A stretch of DNA of 64,000 bases from Prosthecobacter gellanilyticus (GTDB taxonomy: Bacteria; Verrucomicrobiota; Verrucomicrobiia; Verrucomicrobiales; Verrucomicrobiaceae), in NCBI RefSeq assembly GCF_007992435.1, contig NZ_BKAG01000006.1:153321-217320 (forward strand), in the 5' to 3' direction. Shown in pieces: positions 14,981 to 23,881 of this stretch. The notes under the pieces are model-generated. The model was given only the letters and a program-made list of their open reading frames with translations. It searched no databases and was not told the DNA's origin. Within the stretch, counting starts at the first letter, position 1, and every line of letters begins with the position of its first letter. Made by a program: the position numbers and the translations under genes.

Positions 14981-17167
14981 ATGACCGACCCAACCATCCC
15001 GAACGCTGAGATCCAATCCATCCTCGAAGCGCGCCATGGCGACCCCTTTGGCTTTCTAGGCCGCCACACCCGGGCCGATGGCGCGATGGTGGTGCGCACG
15101 TTTCAGCCAGAGGCGCACACCGTGAAGGTGGTGGCGCGTGATGGCAGCATCGAGTGTCCTTTGGAGAAGGTCCATTCCCAAGGTTTCTTTGAAGGTGTGG
15201 TGTCAGGTGCTGCGGCCAGCGGTGAGTATGACATCGATGTGCGGACGATGGGTGGCAAAAGCAGCCGCTTTGCGGACCCTTATTCCTTTGGCACGCTGCT
15301 GAGCGACCAGGACATCTACTTTTTCAAAGAGGGCACCCACCAGAAGCTGTGGCACAGCCTGGGGGCGCATCTGAAAAGCTACAGCGGCATCAGCGGTGTG
15401 CAGTTTGCCGTGTGGGCGCCGAATGCGACGCGCGTGTCCGTGGTGGGTGACTTCAATGACTGGGACGGCCGTATGAATCCGATGCGCAACCGCGAGGGTG
15501 TGTGGGAGCTCTTCATCCCCGGCATCACCGAGCTGGCGCACTACAAGTTTGAACTGGTGGGTGCGGATGGCGGCCTGCATGTGAAAGCAGATCCCTTTGC
15601 CTTCTTCGGCCAGCATGGTCTGCAGACGGCCAGCCTGGTCTTCAATCTGGACCGCTATGGCTGGCATGATGCGGAGTGGATGCAGCAGCGCGAGGCCAAG
15701 AACCTGTACAAGACGCCGATGAGCATCTATGAGGTGCATCTTGGCTCGTGGAAGCGCATTCCGGAGCAGAAGAACCGGCCGAAGTCGTATCGCGAGCTGG
15801 CGGACGATCTCATTCCCTATGTGAAGAGCCTGAACTTCACGCACATCGAGCTCATGCCGGTGTCTGAGTTCCCCTTTGATGGCTCGTGGGGCTATCAGGT
15901 CACGGGTTACTTCGCGGCCACGAGCCGCTTTGGCAATCCGGACGAGTTCCGTGAGTTCGTGGACCGCTGCCATCAGGCGGGGATTGGTGTGATCCTGGAC
16001 TGGGTGCCAGGGCACTTCCCGAAAGATGCTTTTGGTCTGGCCAAGTTTGACGGCTCAGCGCTCTATGAGCATGCGGATCCGCGCCAGGGCGAGCACCAGG
16101 ACTGGGGCACGCTGATCTTCAACTACGGCCGCTCTGAGGTGAAGGGCTTCCTCATCGCCAACGCGCTGTACTGGCTGGAGGAGTTCCACATCGACGGCCT
16201 GCGCGTGGATGCGGTGGCCTCCATGCTGTATCTGGACTACAGCCGCAAGCCCTGGGCCTGGGTGCCTAACAAATACGGTGGTCGCGAGAATCTCGATGCG
16301 ATCGACTTCATGCGGGAGCTGAACAAACTTTGCTACGAGAAGCATCCCGGCACCACGATCATCGCGGAGGAAAGCACCGCGTGGCCGGGTGTGTCCAAGC
16401 CCACGGACACCGGCGGGCTGGGCTTTGGCTTCAAGTGGAACATGGGCTGGATGAACGACACCCTGCACTACATGGAGGAGGATCCGGTGCACCGGAAGTA
16501 TCACCATGGCGAGGCCACCTTCTCCATGCTGTATGCCTATGATGAGAACTTCATCCTCGTGCTGAGCCATGATGAGGTGGTGCACGGCAAGGGCAGCCTG
16601 ATCAACAAGATGCCGGGTGACCGCTGGCAGAAGTTTGCGAACCTGCGCATGCTGTATGCATGGATGTGGGCTCACCCCGGCAAGAAGCTGCTCTTCATGG
16701 GCGGTGAGTTCGGCCAGTGGCAGGAGTGGAATCATGAGCGCAGCCTGGACTGGCATCTCTTCCTCGGTGAGGAACATGCGGCGCTGCAGCATCTGCTGAG
16801 GGATCTGAACCATCTCTACATCACGCGGCCTGCGCTGCATCAGATGGACCATGAGCCGGGCGGCTTCCAGTGGCTGGATGCGAGTGATGGTGATCACAGC
16901 ATCTTTGCCTTCATGCGCATCGCTGCGGACGGTGACAAGGTCTACTGCGTGATCAATGCCACGCCGGTGCCGCGCAAAGGCTATCGCGTGGGTGTGACGG
17001 AGCCGGGCAGCTATCTCGAGCTCGTGAACACGGATGCTCCTGGCTATGCTGGAAGCGGCATGGTGAACCCTCTGCCAATGCCTGCGACTGAGACGGAGTG
17101 GCAAGGGCAGCCGTGGAGTATCGTCATCGATCTGCCGCCACTGGGCGTGGTGTGGCTGGGGAGGTGA
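14981..17167 (+). CDS. glgB: 1,4-alpha-glucan branching enzyme GlgB
   Basis: This 728-residue protein makes alpha-1,6 branches in glycogen. The N-terminus has a GlgB-type N domain (DPFGFLGRH), then a CBM48 (FAVWAPNATRVSVVGDFNDW). The GH13 barrel follows: DWVPGHFPKDAFGLAKFDG, the nucleophile Asp in GLRVDAVASMLYLDYSR, the acid Glu in IIAEESTAWPGV and the third carboxylate in LSHDEVVHGKGS. FMGGEFGQWQEWNH and the C-terminal beta domain complete a normal full-length enzyme. The gene follows the GT4 gene with an 8-base gap. No other glycogen genes are in the window. Confidence 0.97.
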   Translation: MTDPTIPNAEIQSILEARHGDPFGFLGRHTRADGAMVVRTFQPEAHTVKVVARDGSIECPLEKVHSQGFFEGVVSGAAASGEYDIDVRTMGGKSSRFADPYSFGTLLSDQDIYFFKEGTHQKLWHSLGAHLKSYSGISGVQFAVWAPNATRVSVVGDFNDWDGRMNPMRNREGVWELFIPGITELAHYKFELVGADGGLHVKADPFAFFGQHGLQTASLVFNLDRYGWHDAEWMQQREAKNLYKTPMSIYEVHLGSWKRIPEQKNRPKSYRELADDLIPYVKSLNFTHIELMPVSEFPFDGSWGYQVTGYFAATSRFGNPDEFREFVDRCHQAGIGVILDWVPGHFPKDAFGLAKFDGSALYEHADPRQGEHQDWGTLIFNYGRSEVKGFLIANALYWLEEFHIDGLRVDAVASMLYLDYSRKPWAWVPNKYGGRENLDAIDFMRELNKLCYEKHPGTTIIAEESTAWPGVSKPTDTGGLGFGFKWNMGWMNDTLHYMEEDPVHRKYHHGEATFSMLYAYDENFILVLSHDEVVHGKGSLINKMPGDRWQKFANLRMLYAWMWAHPGKKLLFMGGEFGQWQEWNHERSLDWHLFLGEEHAALQHLLRDLNHLYITRPALHQMDHEPGGFQWLDASDGDHSIFAFMRIAADGDKVYCVINATPVPRKGYRVGVTEPGSYLELVNTDAPGYAGSGMVNPLPMPATETEWQGQPWSIVIDLPPLGVVWLGR

Positions 17168-17200
17168 TTGGCGGGGGCTGTGTTGATTCGCGGCCTTTTT

Positions 17201-17242
17201 ACAGGATTCACAAGAGGGACAGGATTCACAGGATGGATCCTG
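17201..17242. repeat. ACAGGATTCACA dispersed tandem repeat
   Basis: ACAGGATTCACAAGAGGG is followed by ACAGGATTCACAGGATGG and then ATCCTGT, so the unit occurs twice and its end can fold back. It is related to the repeat at 3203-3228 and lies downstream of glgB. Confidence 0.6.
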
Positions 17243-17404
17243 TTCTGGTGATGTGATTTTTGGTTAGGGTATTGAGGCTGCCACCGCACAAGGAGACGCT
17301 ACAGCGACTGCTGGAAATATGAGCGAAGGCGAGTCGGAGAGAGCCATGGGGAGACGCCAGGGGACTGGCGCACTACGGGCTGCCGCGACTTCGGTGCGAA
17401 GCAT

Positions 17405-17442
17405 GAAAAAGCCCAAACCCCTGATGGACAAGGATTTGGGCT
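17405..17442 (-). terminator. Rho-independent terminator for the cNMP-binding gene
   Basis: AGCCCAAA (17410-17417) pairs with TTTGGGCT (17435-17442). On the minus strand the stem is followed by five T residues. It lies about 25 bases beyond the stop of the minus-strand gene ending at 17467. Confidence 0.7.
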
Positions 17443-17466
17443 GGTGAAGTGGACTTGTGATGAAAA

Positions 17467-17925
17467 TCAGCCGCCGTAGAAGCTGGCGATTTTCTCGTTC
17501 ACGGAACGGAGGCGGCGGGCGATGGTCTTGCCGACGCCAATGAGCAGCCAGGCGGCGGGACGGGGATACTGGTTGATGTAAGCCTCGAGGCTCTTGGAGT
17601 CGATGCGCCAGACCTGGCTGAACTCCACGGCGGTGACGGTGGCGCTGGCGGCGGAGGGATCCAGCAGGTTGATCTCGCCCACGGTCTCGCCGGTGCCAAC
17701 GCTGCCGAGGAGGACCTTGTGGCCGCCGCGCATGGCAGTGGCGTGGAGCTTGCCGCTGATGATGAAATAGAGACCGGTCTGGACGCTGCCTTCCTCAATC
17801 AAATGACTGCCAGGCTGCACGGGTTTGAACTCGCCGTAGCCGCTGAGGATGTCGCGGTCTTCATCGCCGAGAGGCTCCATGATGCCGAGGGCGGGAATTT
17901 GGGGGGTAGAGAAGTCTGCGCTCAT
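17467..17925 (-). CDS. Cyclic nucleotide-binding domain protein
   Basis: The 152-residue protein is a single CRP-like cNMP-binding domain. Residues about 35-125 hold GSHLIEEGSVQTGLYFIISGKLHA, then LGSVGTGETVGEINLLDP, which corresponds to the phosphate-binding cassette. The usual Arg that contacts cyclic nucleotide is not obvious in SAASATVTA, so ligand binding is uncertain. There is no C-terminal DNA-binding domain, so it is a stand-alone sensor or adaptor, not a CRP regulator. The ATG at 17925 was chosen because upstream codons lack similarity and overlap the divergent SGNH promoter region. Confidence 0.8.
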   Translation of the reverse strand: MSADFSTPQIPALGIMEPLGDEDRDILSGYGEFKPVQPGSHLIEEGSVQTGLYFIISGKLHATAMRGGHKVLLGSVGTGETVGEINLLDPSAASATVTAVEFSQVWRIDSKSLEAYINQYPRPAAWLLIGVGKTIARRLRSVNEKIASFYGG

Positions 17926-18052
17926 ATTTAAAGGGAAGAACGCGATTTTGTAGGTGACGGCCCGAACGATGGCAAGCCTCGGAAAAAGATTTGCCGAAAA
18001 GTTTCCGCCACCGAAAGAGGCTCTGCTACGACCGTTCTGACCTCTGAAGACC

Positions 18053-19348
18053 ATGTTTTCCGCCCTTCGAACCGCCCTTTTTGTCCTCCTGACCGCCACC
18101 TGCCTCCCGGCCGCGGAGGCGGAGTTTCCTCTGGTGCCTGCGCAGGAATGCCACCCGCGCGCGGGCTTGCCGAATTTCCTGCACAAGGTGAGCCAGCCAG
18201 GGGCGGAGCTGAAGGTGGGCTACTTCGGCGGGTCCATCACGGCACAGCCGGGCTGGCGGGTGAAGACGCTGGCGCATTTCCAGAAGACCTGGCCGCAGGC
18301 GAAGATCAGCGAGATCAATGCGGCAATCGGTGGCACGGGCTCTGACCTGGGTGTCTATCGTCTGCAGCAGGACATGCTCTCGCAGAAGCCGGACCTGCTG
18401 TTTGTGGAGTTCGCGGTCAATGACGGCGGCGCGCAGCCGGAGCAGATCATCCGCTGCATGGAGGGCATTGTGCGGCAGACGTGGCGCGCCCTTCCAGAGT
18501 GTGACATCTGCTTTGTCTATACTTTGACGGAAGGTCTGGCCCCGGATCTGATGAAGGGGAGCTTCCAGCGCTCCGCGAGTGCGATGGAGAAGGTGGCGGA
18601 TCACTACAGCATCCCGACGATCCACATGGGCATGGAGGTGGCAAAGCTGGCGAAGGAAGGCAAGCTGCTGTGGAAGGCGAAGCTGCCGAAGACGGATGAG
18701 GAAAAGAAAATCGTTGGGGACAAGTTTGTCTTCGCTCCGGACAGCGTGCATCCGCATGTGGAGACGGGGCATGAACTGTATCTGCAGGCCATCCTGCGCT
18801 CCTGGCCGGCGGTCACGAAGGCGAGCGGCAAGCCCGCTGCGCATGTGCTGGCGGCACCGCTGAATGAGAACAACTATGAGAAGGCGAAGCTGGTGCCGAT
18901 CACAGCGGCGAAGCTGAGCAGCGGCATCACGGCGGTAGATGTGAAGACGGATGACTTTGGCAAGCGCTGGGCGAACCGTCTGCCGAATCTGCACACGGGA
19001 TCGAAGCCGGGCGAGACGATCACCTTCAAGTTCAAGGGTGTGCGCTGTGCCATCTATGACCTGGTGGGCCCTGACTGCGGCCAGGTGACCGTCAAAGTTG
19101 ATGACGGCCGGGCGAAGATTGTTCCGCGTTTTGATGCGTATTGCACGTATCATCGCCTCTCCACGATGACGATTGGTGATGGTCTGCCTGATGAAGTGCA
19201 CACGGTGAAAATTGAGATCTATCCCGACCAGCCTGACAAGGCGGCGATCCTGGCGAAGAACGGCAACAAGATCGACAAGCCTGAGCGCTTTGACGGCACG
19301 AAGATCTTCCCCGGAGCGATCTTGCTGGTGGGTGAGATTGTGGAGTGA
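18053..19348 (+). CDS. Exported SGNH/GDSL-type hydrolase
   Basis: This 431-residue protein has a signal peptide ending near CLPAAEA. Its SGNH blocks are GYFGGSIT with the catalytic serine (block I), AAIGGTGSDLG with the glycine, FAVNDGG with the asparagine, and DSVHPHVETGH with the Asp-His pair. Such enzymes are usually carbohydrate esterases or deacetylases. A C-terminal beta-rich region (residues about 300-430) may bind carbohydrate. The stop codon lies 41 bases before the start chosen for the cyclase-like gene, so the two may be co-transcribed. Its substrate is unknown. Confidence 0.83.
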   Translation: MFSALRTALFVLLTATCLPAAEAEFPLVPAQECHPRAGLPNFLHKVSQPGAELKVGYFGGSITAQPGWRVKTLAHFQKTWPQAKISEINAAIGGTGSDLGVYRLQQDMLSQKPDLLFVEFAVNDGGAQPEQIIRCMEGIVRQTWRALPECDICFVYTLTEGLAPDLMKGSFQRSASAMEKVADHYSIPTIHMGMEVAKLAKEGKLLWKAKLPKTDEEKKIVGDKFVFAPDSVHPHVETGHELYLQAILRSWPAVTKASGKPAAHVLAAPLNENNYEKAKLVPITAAKLSSGITAVDVKTDDFGKRWANRLPNLHTGSKPGETITFKFKGVRCAIYDLVGPDCGQVTVKVDDGRAKIVPRFDAYCTYHRLSTMTIGDGLPDEVHTVKIEIYPDQPDKAAILAKNGNKIDKPERFDGTKIFPGAILLVGEIVE

Positions 19349-19389
19349 AGATCAAATGCAGTGTTGTTTCGAAGACCTTCATCACCTGC

Positions 19390-21186
19390 ATGTCTGACCG
19401 TCTCTCCATCGCTCTCGTCAACACACGTGCGCAGCTTCTGGCGCTGCGGAATGAGGCGGGGCATTGGGAGGGGGAGCTGAGCAGCAGCGCACTGAGCACG
19501 GCGACGGCGATCGTGGCGCTGCATGGGGTGGATGCGATCCGGCATTCGGGGATGATTCATGCGGGTGTGCGCTGGCTGGTGGCGAACCAGAATGTGGATG
19601 GTGGCTGGGGGGACACGACAATCAGCAAGAGCAATCTCTCCACGACGCTGCTGTGCTGGAGCGCGCTGTATCTTTGTGGTGAAGGGGCGGAGGATGTGAA
19701 GTCTTCGAGGCAGCGTGCGGATTCGTGGATTTTGAAGCAGGCGGGATCGCTGGATCCGTCGTTGATTGCGAAGGCGGTGACGGCGCGGTATGGGAAGGAC
19801 AAGACGTTCTCCGTGCCGATCCTGATGCTGTGTACGATTTGCGGGACGATGGGCGAGGGCGCCTGGAGGCGGGTGCTGCCACTGCCGTTTGAGCTGGCGG
19901 CGATGCCACGCAGTTGGTTCGGCGCCATCGGGCTGCCGGTGGTGAGCTATGCGCTGCCGGCTCTGATCGCGATTGGTTACACGCGGTTTGTGAATGCCCC
20001 GCCTGCATGGTGGAACCCCATGCGCTGGCTGCGAGCTGCCTTGTGGTGGCGGATTTCGCCGATGCTAAAGGCGCTGCAACCAAGCAGCGGCGGCTATCTG
20101 GAGGCCACACCGCTGACGAGCTTTGTGACGATGGCATTGGCAGCCGGTGGTGAGAAGACGCATGCCTGCGTGCCTCTGGCGGTCGAATTTCTCCAGAGGT
20201 CGATGCGCGCAGATGGAAGCTGGCCGATCGACACGAACCTGGCCACGTGGGGCACGACGCTGTCGGTGAAAGCGCTGGGCGTGCTCGAACCTGTGGTGAA
20301 GGAATGGTTGTTAGGTCAGCAGTATCGAGAGGTGCATCCTTTCACGAATGCGGCACCGGGTGGCTGGGCTTGGACGGATTTGCCTGGAGGTGTGCCGGAT
20401 GCGGATGACACTTCGGGGGCACTGATTGCCTTGGCCAAGGCAGAGAAGGCAGAAGACACGGAGACGCGGAGACACGGAGACGCGGAGAGAAAGAGGGAAG
20501 AAGACACCAAGACTCTGAAGGCGGTGGAAGCTGGGATCACTTGGTTGCTGGATCTGCAGAACCGGGATGGGGGGATGCCGACGTTTTGTCGCGGATGGGG
20601 GGCGCTGCCGTTTGACCGGAGCACGCCGGAGATCACAGCGCATGCGCTGCTGGCGTGGTGGCTGTGGGAGCCGGAGGCTTTAGATGAGCGCATTGAAGAA
20701 GGCACGAAGGCGGCGCTGGGATATCTGCGGAGGGTGCAGAGCCAGGAGGGTGCATGGACACCTCTTTGGTTCGGCAATGAACATGCAAAGGAGGAGGAGA
20801 ATCCTGTGTATGGTACCGCCATGGTGGTGGGGTATCTCACGGGCACACCGAAACTGGCGGATCAGACGCAGGGACTGATCCAGAGCGGTGCGCGCTATCT
20901 GATGAGGATGCAGAAGGCTGATGGCGGCTTCGGTGGAGATGCGAATGCTCCGGCGATAATCGAGGAGACGGCGGTGGCGGCCTATGCGCTGCTACAAGCG
21001 GGCGGCGCTGAGGCCAAGACGGCGGCACTGCGCGCGGTGCAGTGGCTGCTACGCGAAACGAAGGACGGGACGAGTTTTCCGTCAGCGCCCATCGGGCTGT
21101 ATTTCGCACGGTTGTGGTATCATGAGAAGCTGTACCCGGTGATCTGGACGATGCAGGCCCTGAGAGCGGTGAGCAGTGGGCCGTAA
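19390..21186 (+). CDS. Squalene-hopene-cyclase-like class II terpene cyclase homologue
   Basis: The protein has 598 residues from the ATG at 19390. A GTG at 19345 that overlaps the previous stop is less likely. It is an alpha/alpha-barrel protein with prenyltransferase/squalene-oxidase repeats. QW-like motifs include GHWEGELSS, NQNVDGGWGDT, DGSWPIDTN and DGGFGGD. The class II acid motif DxDD is present in VPDADDTS. It is somewhat shorter than typical hopene cyclases (about 630-720). Residues about 356-377 (EDTETRRHGDAERKREED) are encoded by a dispersed repeat and look inserted in a loop. Cyclisation of a polyprenyl substrate is plausible, but no other hopanoid genes are nearby. Confidence 0.8.
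   Translation: MSDRLSIALVNTRAQLLALRNEAGHWEGELSSSALSTATAIVALHGVDAIRHSGMIHAGVRWLVANQNVDGGWGDTTISKSNLSTTLLCWSALYLCGEGAEDVKSSRQRADSWILKQAGSLDPSLIAKAVTARYGKDKTFSVPILMLCTICGTMGEGAWRRVLPLPFELAAMPRSWFGAIGLPVVSYALPALIAIGYTRFVNAPPAWWNPMRWLRAALWWRISPMLKALQPSSGGYLEATPLTSFVTMALAAGGEKTHACVPLAVEFLQRSMRADGSWPIDTNLATWGTTLSVKALGVLEPVVKEWLLGQQYREVHPFTNAAPGGWAWTDLPGGVPDADDTSGALIALAKAEKAEDTETRRHGDAERKREEDTKTLKAVEAGITWLLDLQNRDGGMPTFCRGWGALPFDRSTPEITAHALLAWWLWEPEALDERIEEGTKAALGYLRRVQSQEGAWTPLWFGNEHAKEEENPVYGTAMVVGYLTGTPKLADQTQGLIQSGARYLMRMQKADGGFGGDANAPAIIEETAVAAYALLQAGGAEAKTAALRAVQWLLRETKDGTSFPSAPIGLYFARLWYHEKLYPVIWTMQALRAVSSGP
20455..20490 (+). repeat. GACACGGAGACGCGGAGA repeat carried in frame inside the cyclase-like gene
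   Basis: GACACGGAGACGCGGA is followed directly by GACACGGAGACGCGGA, so a 16-base unit is tandemly duplicated within coding sequence and read as DTETRRHGDAE. The G/A-rich unit resembles intergenic repeats of the CACAGAGGACACGGAG type seen at 52354. Confidence 0.75.
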
Positions 21187-21256
21187 GCGGTGGGCGGTGG
21201 ATGCCTAACCGAGAATGCTTAACTGCTGACCGACTACGGTTTACAGCCAACCAGTG

Positions 21257-22384
21257 TTAGACCTGCGGTTCCCATTCTTCCATGGCAAGGCTGACGGCGC
21301 CGAGGGCACCGGCATCATCGCCGAGGGCGGAGGGGACGAGCTGGATGTTCATGTTTGGCAGCACGGGGGGCAGGGTGGAGACGAGGGCGGAGATCTCCTC
21401 ACAGAAACGCGGGCCGAGGGAGGTCAGGGGGCCGTGGAGGAAGATCTTTTTCGGATCGACCAGGAGCTGCACGCTGCGGATGACGCGGGCGAGATCGAGC
21501 ACGATCTTTTTCCATTCTTCGGACTCGGGATTGGCGACTTGCTCGAGGGCGGAGCGAAGATCCGCGGGCAGGGGAGCATCTGCAGGGAGGCCGGCGAGGC
21601 GGCGGTAGATGGCGGTGGCCGAGAGCAGGTCATGCATGGCCTGGGTGCCTTCCGGCTGCGGCCAGGTCCATAGACCGACCTCGCCTGCCATCTCATGTGC
21701 GCCGCGCATGAGCTCGCCATTGTGCATGATGCTCATGCCAAAACCGCTGCGTGGGCCGAGGACGACGTAGTCATCAAGGTCAGCACCATCGCCGAACCAA
21801 CGTTCTGCCAAAGCGATGACGCGGAGGTTGTTTTCCAGGGTGGCTGGCACGCGGAAGCGCTGGCGGAGGACATCCACGATGGGCACGTCCTTCCACTGGC
21901 GGACGAAGGAGAAGTAGCGGGCGATGCCGTGCTTCCGGTCCACGATGCCGGGAGCGCCGATGCCGATGCCCAGCAGGGGCTCGGTGCGGTTGACGCTGAT
22001 CTTTTCCAGCACCTCCACAAGCGCGCGCAGGACAGTGGGCATGTCCGGATTTTCAGGCAGGTCACGCTTTTCGGTGGCCTGGACCTTGCCGGAGAAGTCC
22101 ACGCAGGCGGCCTGGACACGCTGCGCATTGAACTCGATGCCCGCGAACCAGCCTGCGGAGGGGCGGAGGCCGAGCAGACGCTGCGGGCGGCCGACATTGG
22201 CACGACCGAGACCGAGCTCTTCCACGAGGTTCATGGCTATGAGCTGGTCCACATACAGACCCAGCGTGGAGGCGGAGGCGCCGAGAGCCTTGGCCAGGGC
22301 CGTGCGCGAGGTGGCCCGACGACTGCGCAGATGCAGGATAGTAGTGGCGAGCAGGGCGCGGTGATCGGAAGGCTTGCGACGCAT
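21257..22384 (-). CDS. ROK-family transcriptional regulator
   Basis: The protein has 375 residues. Residues about 10-65 form a winged-helix DNA-binding domain (SRTALAKALGASASTLGLYVDQL). A sugar-kinase-like ROK domain follows, with GIEFNAQRVQAACVDFSG, GIGIGAPGIVD and the glycine-rich LGPRSGFGMSI. The usual ROK zinc motif (CxCGxxGC) is absent and HEMAGEVGLW stands in the corresponding region, so zinc binding is unlikely. NagC/XylR-type relatives repress sugar genes and are released by a sugar ligand. Its target could be the divergent lipoprotein gene or remote genes; the sequence does not decide. Confidence 0.85.
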   Translation of the reverse strand: MRRKPSDHRALLATTILHLRSRRATSRTALAKALGASASTLGLYVDQLIAMNLVEELGLGRANVGRPQRLLGLRPSAGWFAGIEFNAQRVQAACVDFSGKVQATEKRDLPENPDMPTVLRALVEVLEKISVNRTEPLLGIGIGAPGIVDRKHGIARYFSFVRQWKDVPIVDVLRQRFRVPATLENNLRVIALAERWFGDGADLDDYVVLGPRSGFGMSIMHNGELMRGAHEMAGEVGLWTWPQPEGTQAMHDLLSATAIYRRLAGLPADAPLPADLRSALEQVANPESEEWKKIVLDLARVIRSVQLLVDPKKIFLHGPLTSLGPRFCEEISALVSTLPPVLPNMNIQLVPSALGDDAGALGAVSLAMEEWEPQV

Positions 22385-22510
22385 GAGGTGGGGAAAGTCA
22401 CTCTTTTGCCCAATGTGTGACCATCTTGCCAGAATATATTAGAAGTTTTCTCAAATGGAGGATGCCGAAAATCGGTAGTGGCGTGACGCGAGGCCTACGG
22501 GGTCAGGGAT

Positions 22511-22542
22511 TTTTAACCGCAGATGACGCAGTGGGCTCAGAT
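22511..22542. repeat. TTTTAACCGCAGATGrCGCAG dispersed repeat, intergenic copy
   Basis: TTTTAACCGCAGATGACGCA here closely matches TTTTTAACCGCAGATGGCGC at 59706-59725, which lies inside a coding sequence. This copy is in the intergenic region upstream of the lipoprotein gene. Confidence 0.65.
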
Positions 22543-22631
22543 GTTCTGAGGCAAGGTCTGGGGCGGTGGCTGACCCTCTTTTTTGCGGAACGGGTGGAGG
22601 AAGTTTCTGCCTGTTTGTGGCAGGCTGTGGC

Positions 22632-23300
22632 ATGCATGCTGTTTTGTCTCTGCTTTTGGTGGTGCTGCTGGTGCCGGGCCTGGTGGGTTGTCGCCCATCT
22701 GCCTCTGCACCTGTGCCAGCCTCCGTGCCTCAGCGCTGGAATTTGCTGGATGAGAAACATGCGCCGCTCTGGCTGCCGGCGGGCATTCCGGATGAGGGGA
22801 AGGTGATGGTGGAGAAGGCAGAGATCACGCTGGTGACGGGGCTGCCGATGACGGGCTGCAAGTTCGCGGCGTGGTCAGAGCTGGGGCTGCCAGGCACAAG
22901 CTACCGCATCACCTATGAGGCGCTGCGTGTGGAGGGTGAGGACAGCTTTGGCATGTGCACGTTTCCGGTCAGCAGTCATGAGGCGCATGCGACTTTCGTG
23001 ATCGGCGGCTGGGGAGGCACGCTGACGGGGATCTCAAGCATCGACTTCAAGGACGCGAGCGAGAACTCCACGCGGGCTGAGCAGCGGTTCGAGAACGGCG
23101 TGTGGCAGCGGGTGCGGATCGAGGTGCGGCCGGAGGACATGCAGGCCTGGGTGAATGACAAGCTGGTGGTGAATGTGAGCATCAAGGGGCGGAAAGTGGG
23201 GCTGCGGCCTGGCTTCATTGACCATTGCGTGCCCTTTGGGTTCGCCACCTGGAACACCACGGGGAAGGTGAGAAGTGTTGTGGTGGAAAATTTGAAATGA
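22632..23300 (+). CDS. Lipoprotein with DUF1080/concanavalin-like fold, unknown function
   Basis: From the ATG at 22632 the product is a 222-residue lipoprotein. The signal LSLLLVVLLVPGLVGC ends in a lipobox with LVGC, giving an acylated cysteine. The mature domain (GYRITYEALRVEGEDSFGMC-like strands, then WQRVRIEVRPEDMQAWVND) has the strand pattern of laminin-G/DUF1080-like beta sandwiches that bind glycans. An earlier start at 22566 would put a charged, Cys-rich stretch before the lipoprotein signal and is unlikely. It lies 60 bases upstream of rppH. Confidence 0.7.
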   Translation: MHAVLSLLLVVLLVPGLVGCRPSASAPVPASVPQRWNLLDEKHAPLWLPAGIPDEGKVMVEKAEITLVTGLPMTGCKFAAWSELGLPGTSYRITYEALRVEGEDSFGMCTFPVSSHEAHATFVIGGWGGTLTGISSIDFKDASENSTRAEQRFENGVWQRVRIEVRPEDMQAWVNDKLVVNVSIKGRKVGLRPGFIDHCVPFGFATWNTTGKVRSVVVENLK

Positions 23301-23360
23301 TAGGGCTGGCACAGCCGATGCGTGACAAACCAGTCGCACCCCCTATTTTGCACACTGTTC

Positions 23361-23849
23361 ATGGATCTGCATCTCGCCACGCCCATCGTCTATCGCCCCA
23401 ATGTCGCCGCCATCCTTCTCAATGACCGTGGCCAGATTTTCGTGGCAGAGAGGCTGAACATCCGCGGCGCGTGGCAGTTTCCTCAAGGCGGCATCGATGA
23501 AGGTGAGGACGCTGAAACGGCGCTCTTCCGCGAGCTGGAGGAGGAGATCGGCGTGAAGCGCGAGCAGCTGGAGGTGCTGGAGAAGCGCGAGGGGTATCGC
23601 TACGCTTTCTCCAAGAACCGGCTGAAGTACGGGATCTATGGCGGGCAGGAGCAGGCCTACTTCCGCTGCCGGTTCCTCGGCCAGGACAGTGATGTGAACC
23701 TGGCGGCCACGCACCAGGAGTTTTCCCAATGGCGGTGGATCGAGCCGCGCGAGTTTCAGATGAGCTGGGTCCCACGCTTCAAGCGCGGGGTGTACCGGGC
23801 GGTGTTCATGGACTTCTTCGGCATCACTCTGGAGATGCCGCGCGACTGA
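23361..23849 (+). CDS. rppH: RNA pyrophosphohydrolase (Nudix)
   Basis: This 162-residue Nudix hydrolase starts at the ATG at 23361 (MDLHLATPIVYRPNVA). The Nudix box is complete: GGIDEGEDAETALFRELEEEIGV. Flanking residues AWQFPQGGI and the C-terminal WVPRFKRGVYR are typical of RppH, which removes pyrophosphate from the 5' end of triphosphorylated RNA and so triggers decay, or hydrolyses diadenosine polyphosphates. Length and domain content are normal. An in-frame GTG at 23322 is not supported by similarity. Confidence 0.9.
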   Translation: MDLHLATPIVYRPNVAAILLNDRGQIFVAERLNIRGAWQFPQGGIDEGEDAETALFRELEEEIGVKREQLEVLEKREGYRYAFSKNRLKYGIYGGQEQAYFRCRFLGQDSDVNLAATHQEFSQWRWIEPREFQMSWVPRFKRGVYRAVFMDFFGITLEMPRD

Positions 23850-23881
23850 TGATGGCCTAACTTATTTTCAATCTATCCTTC

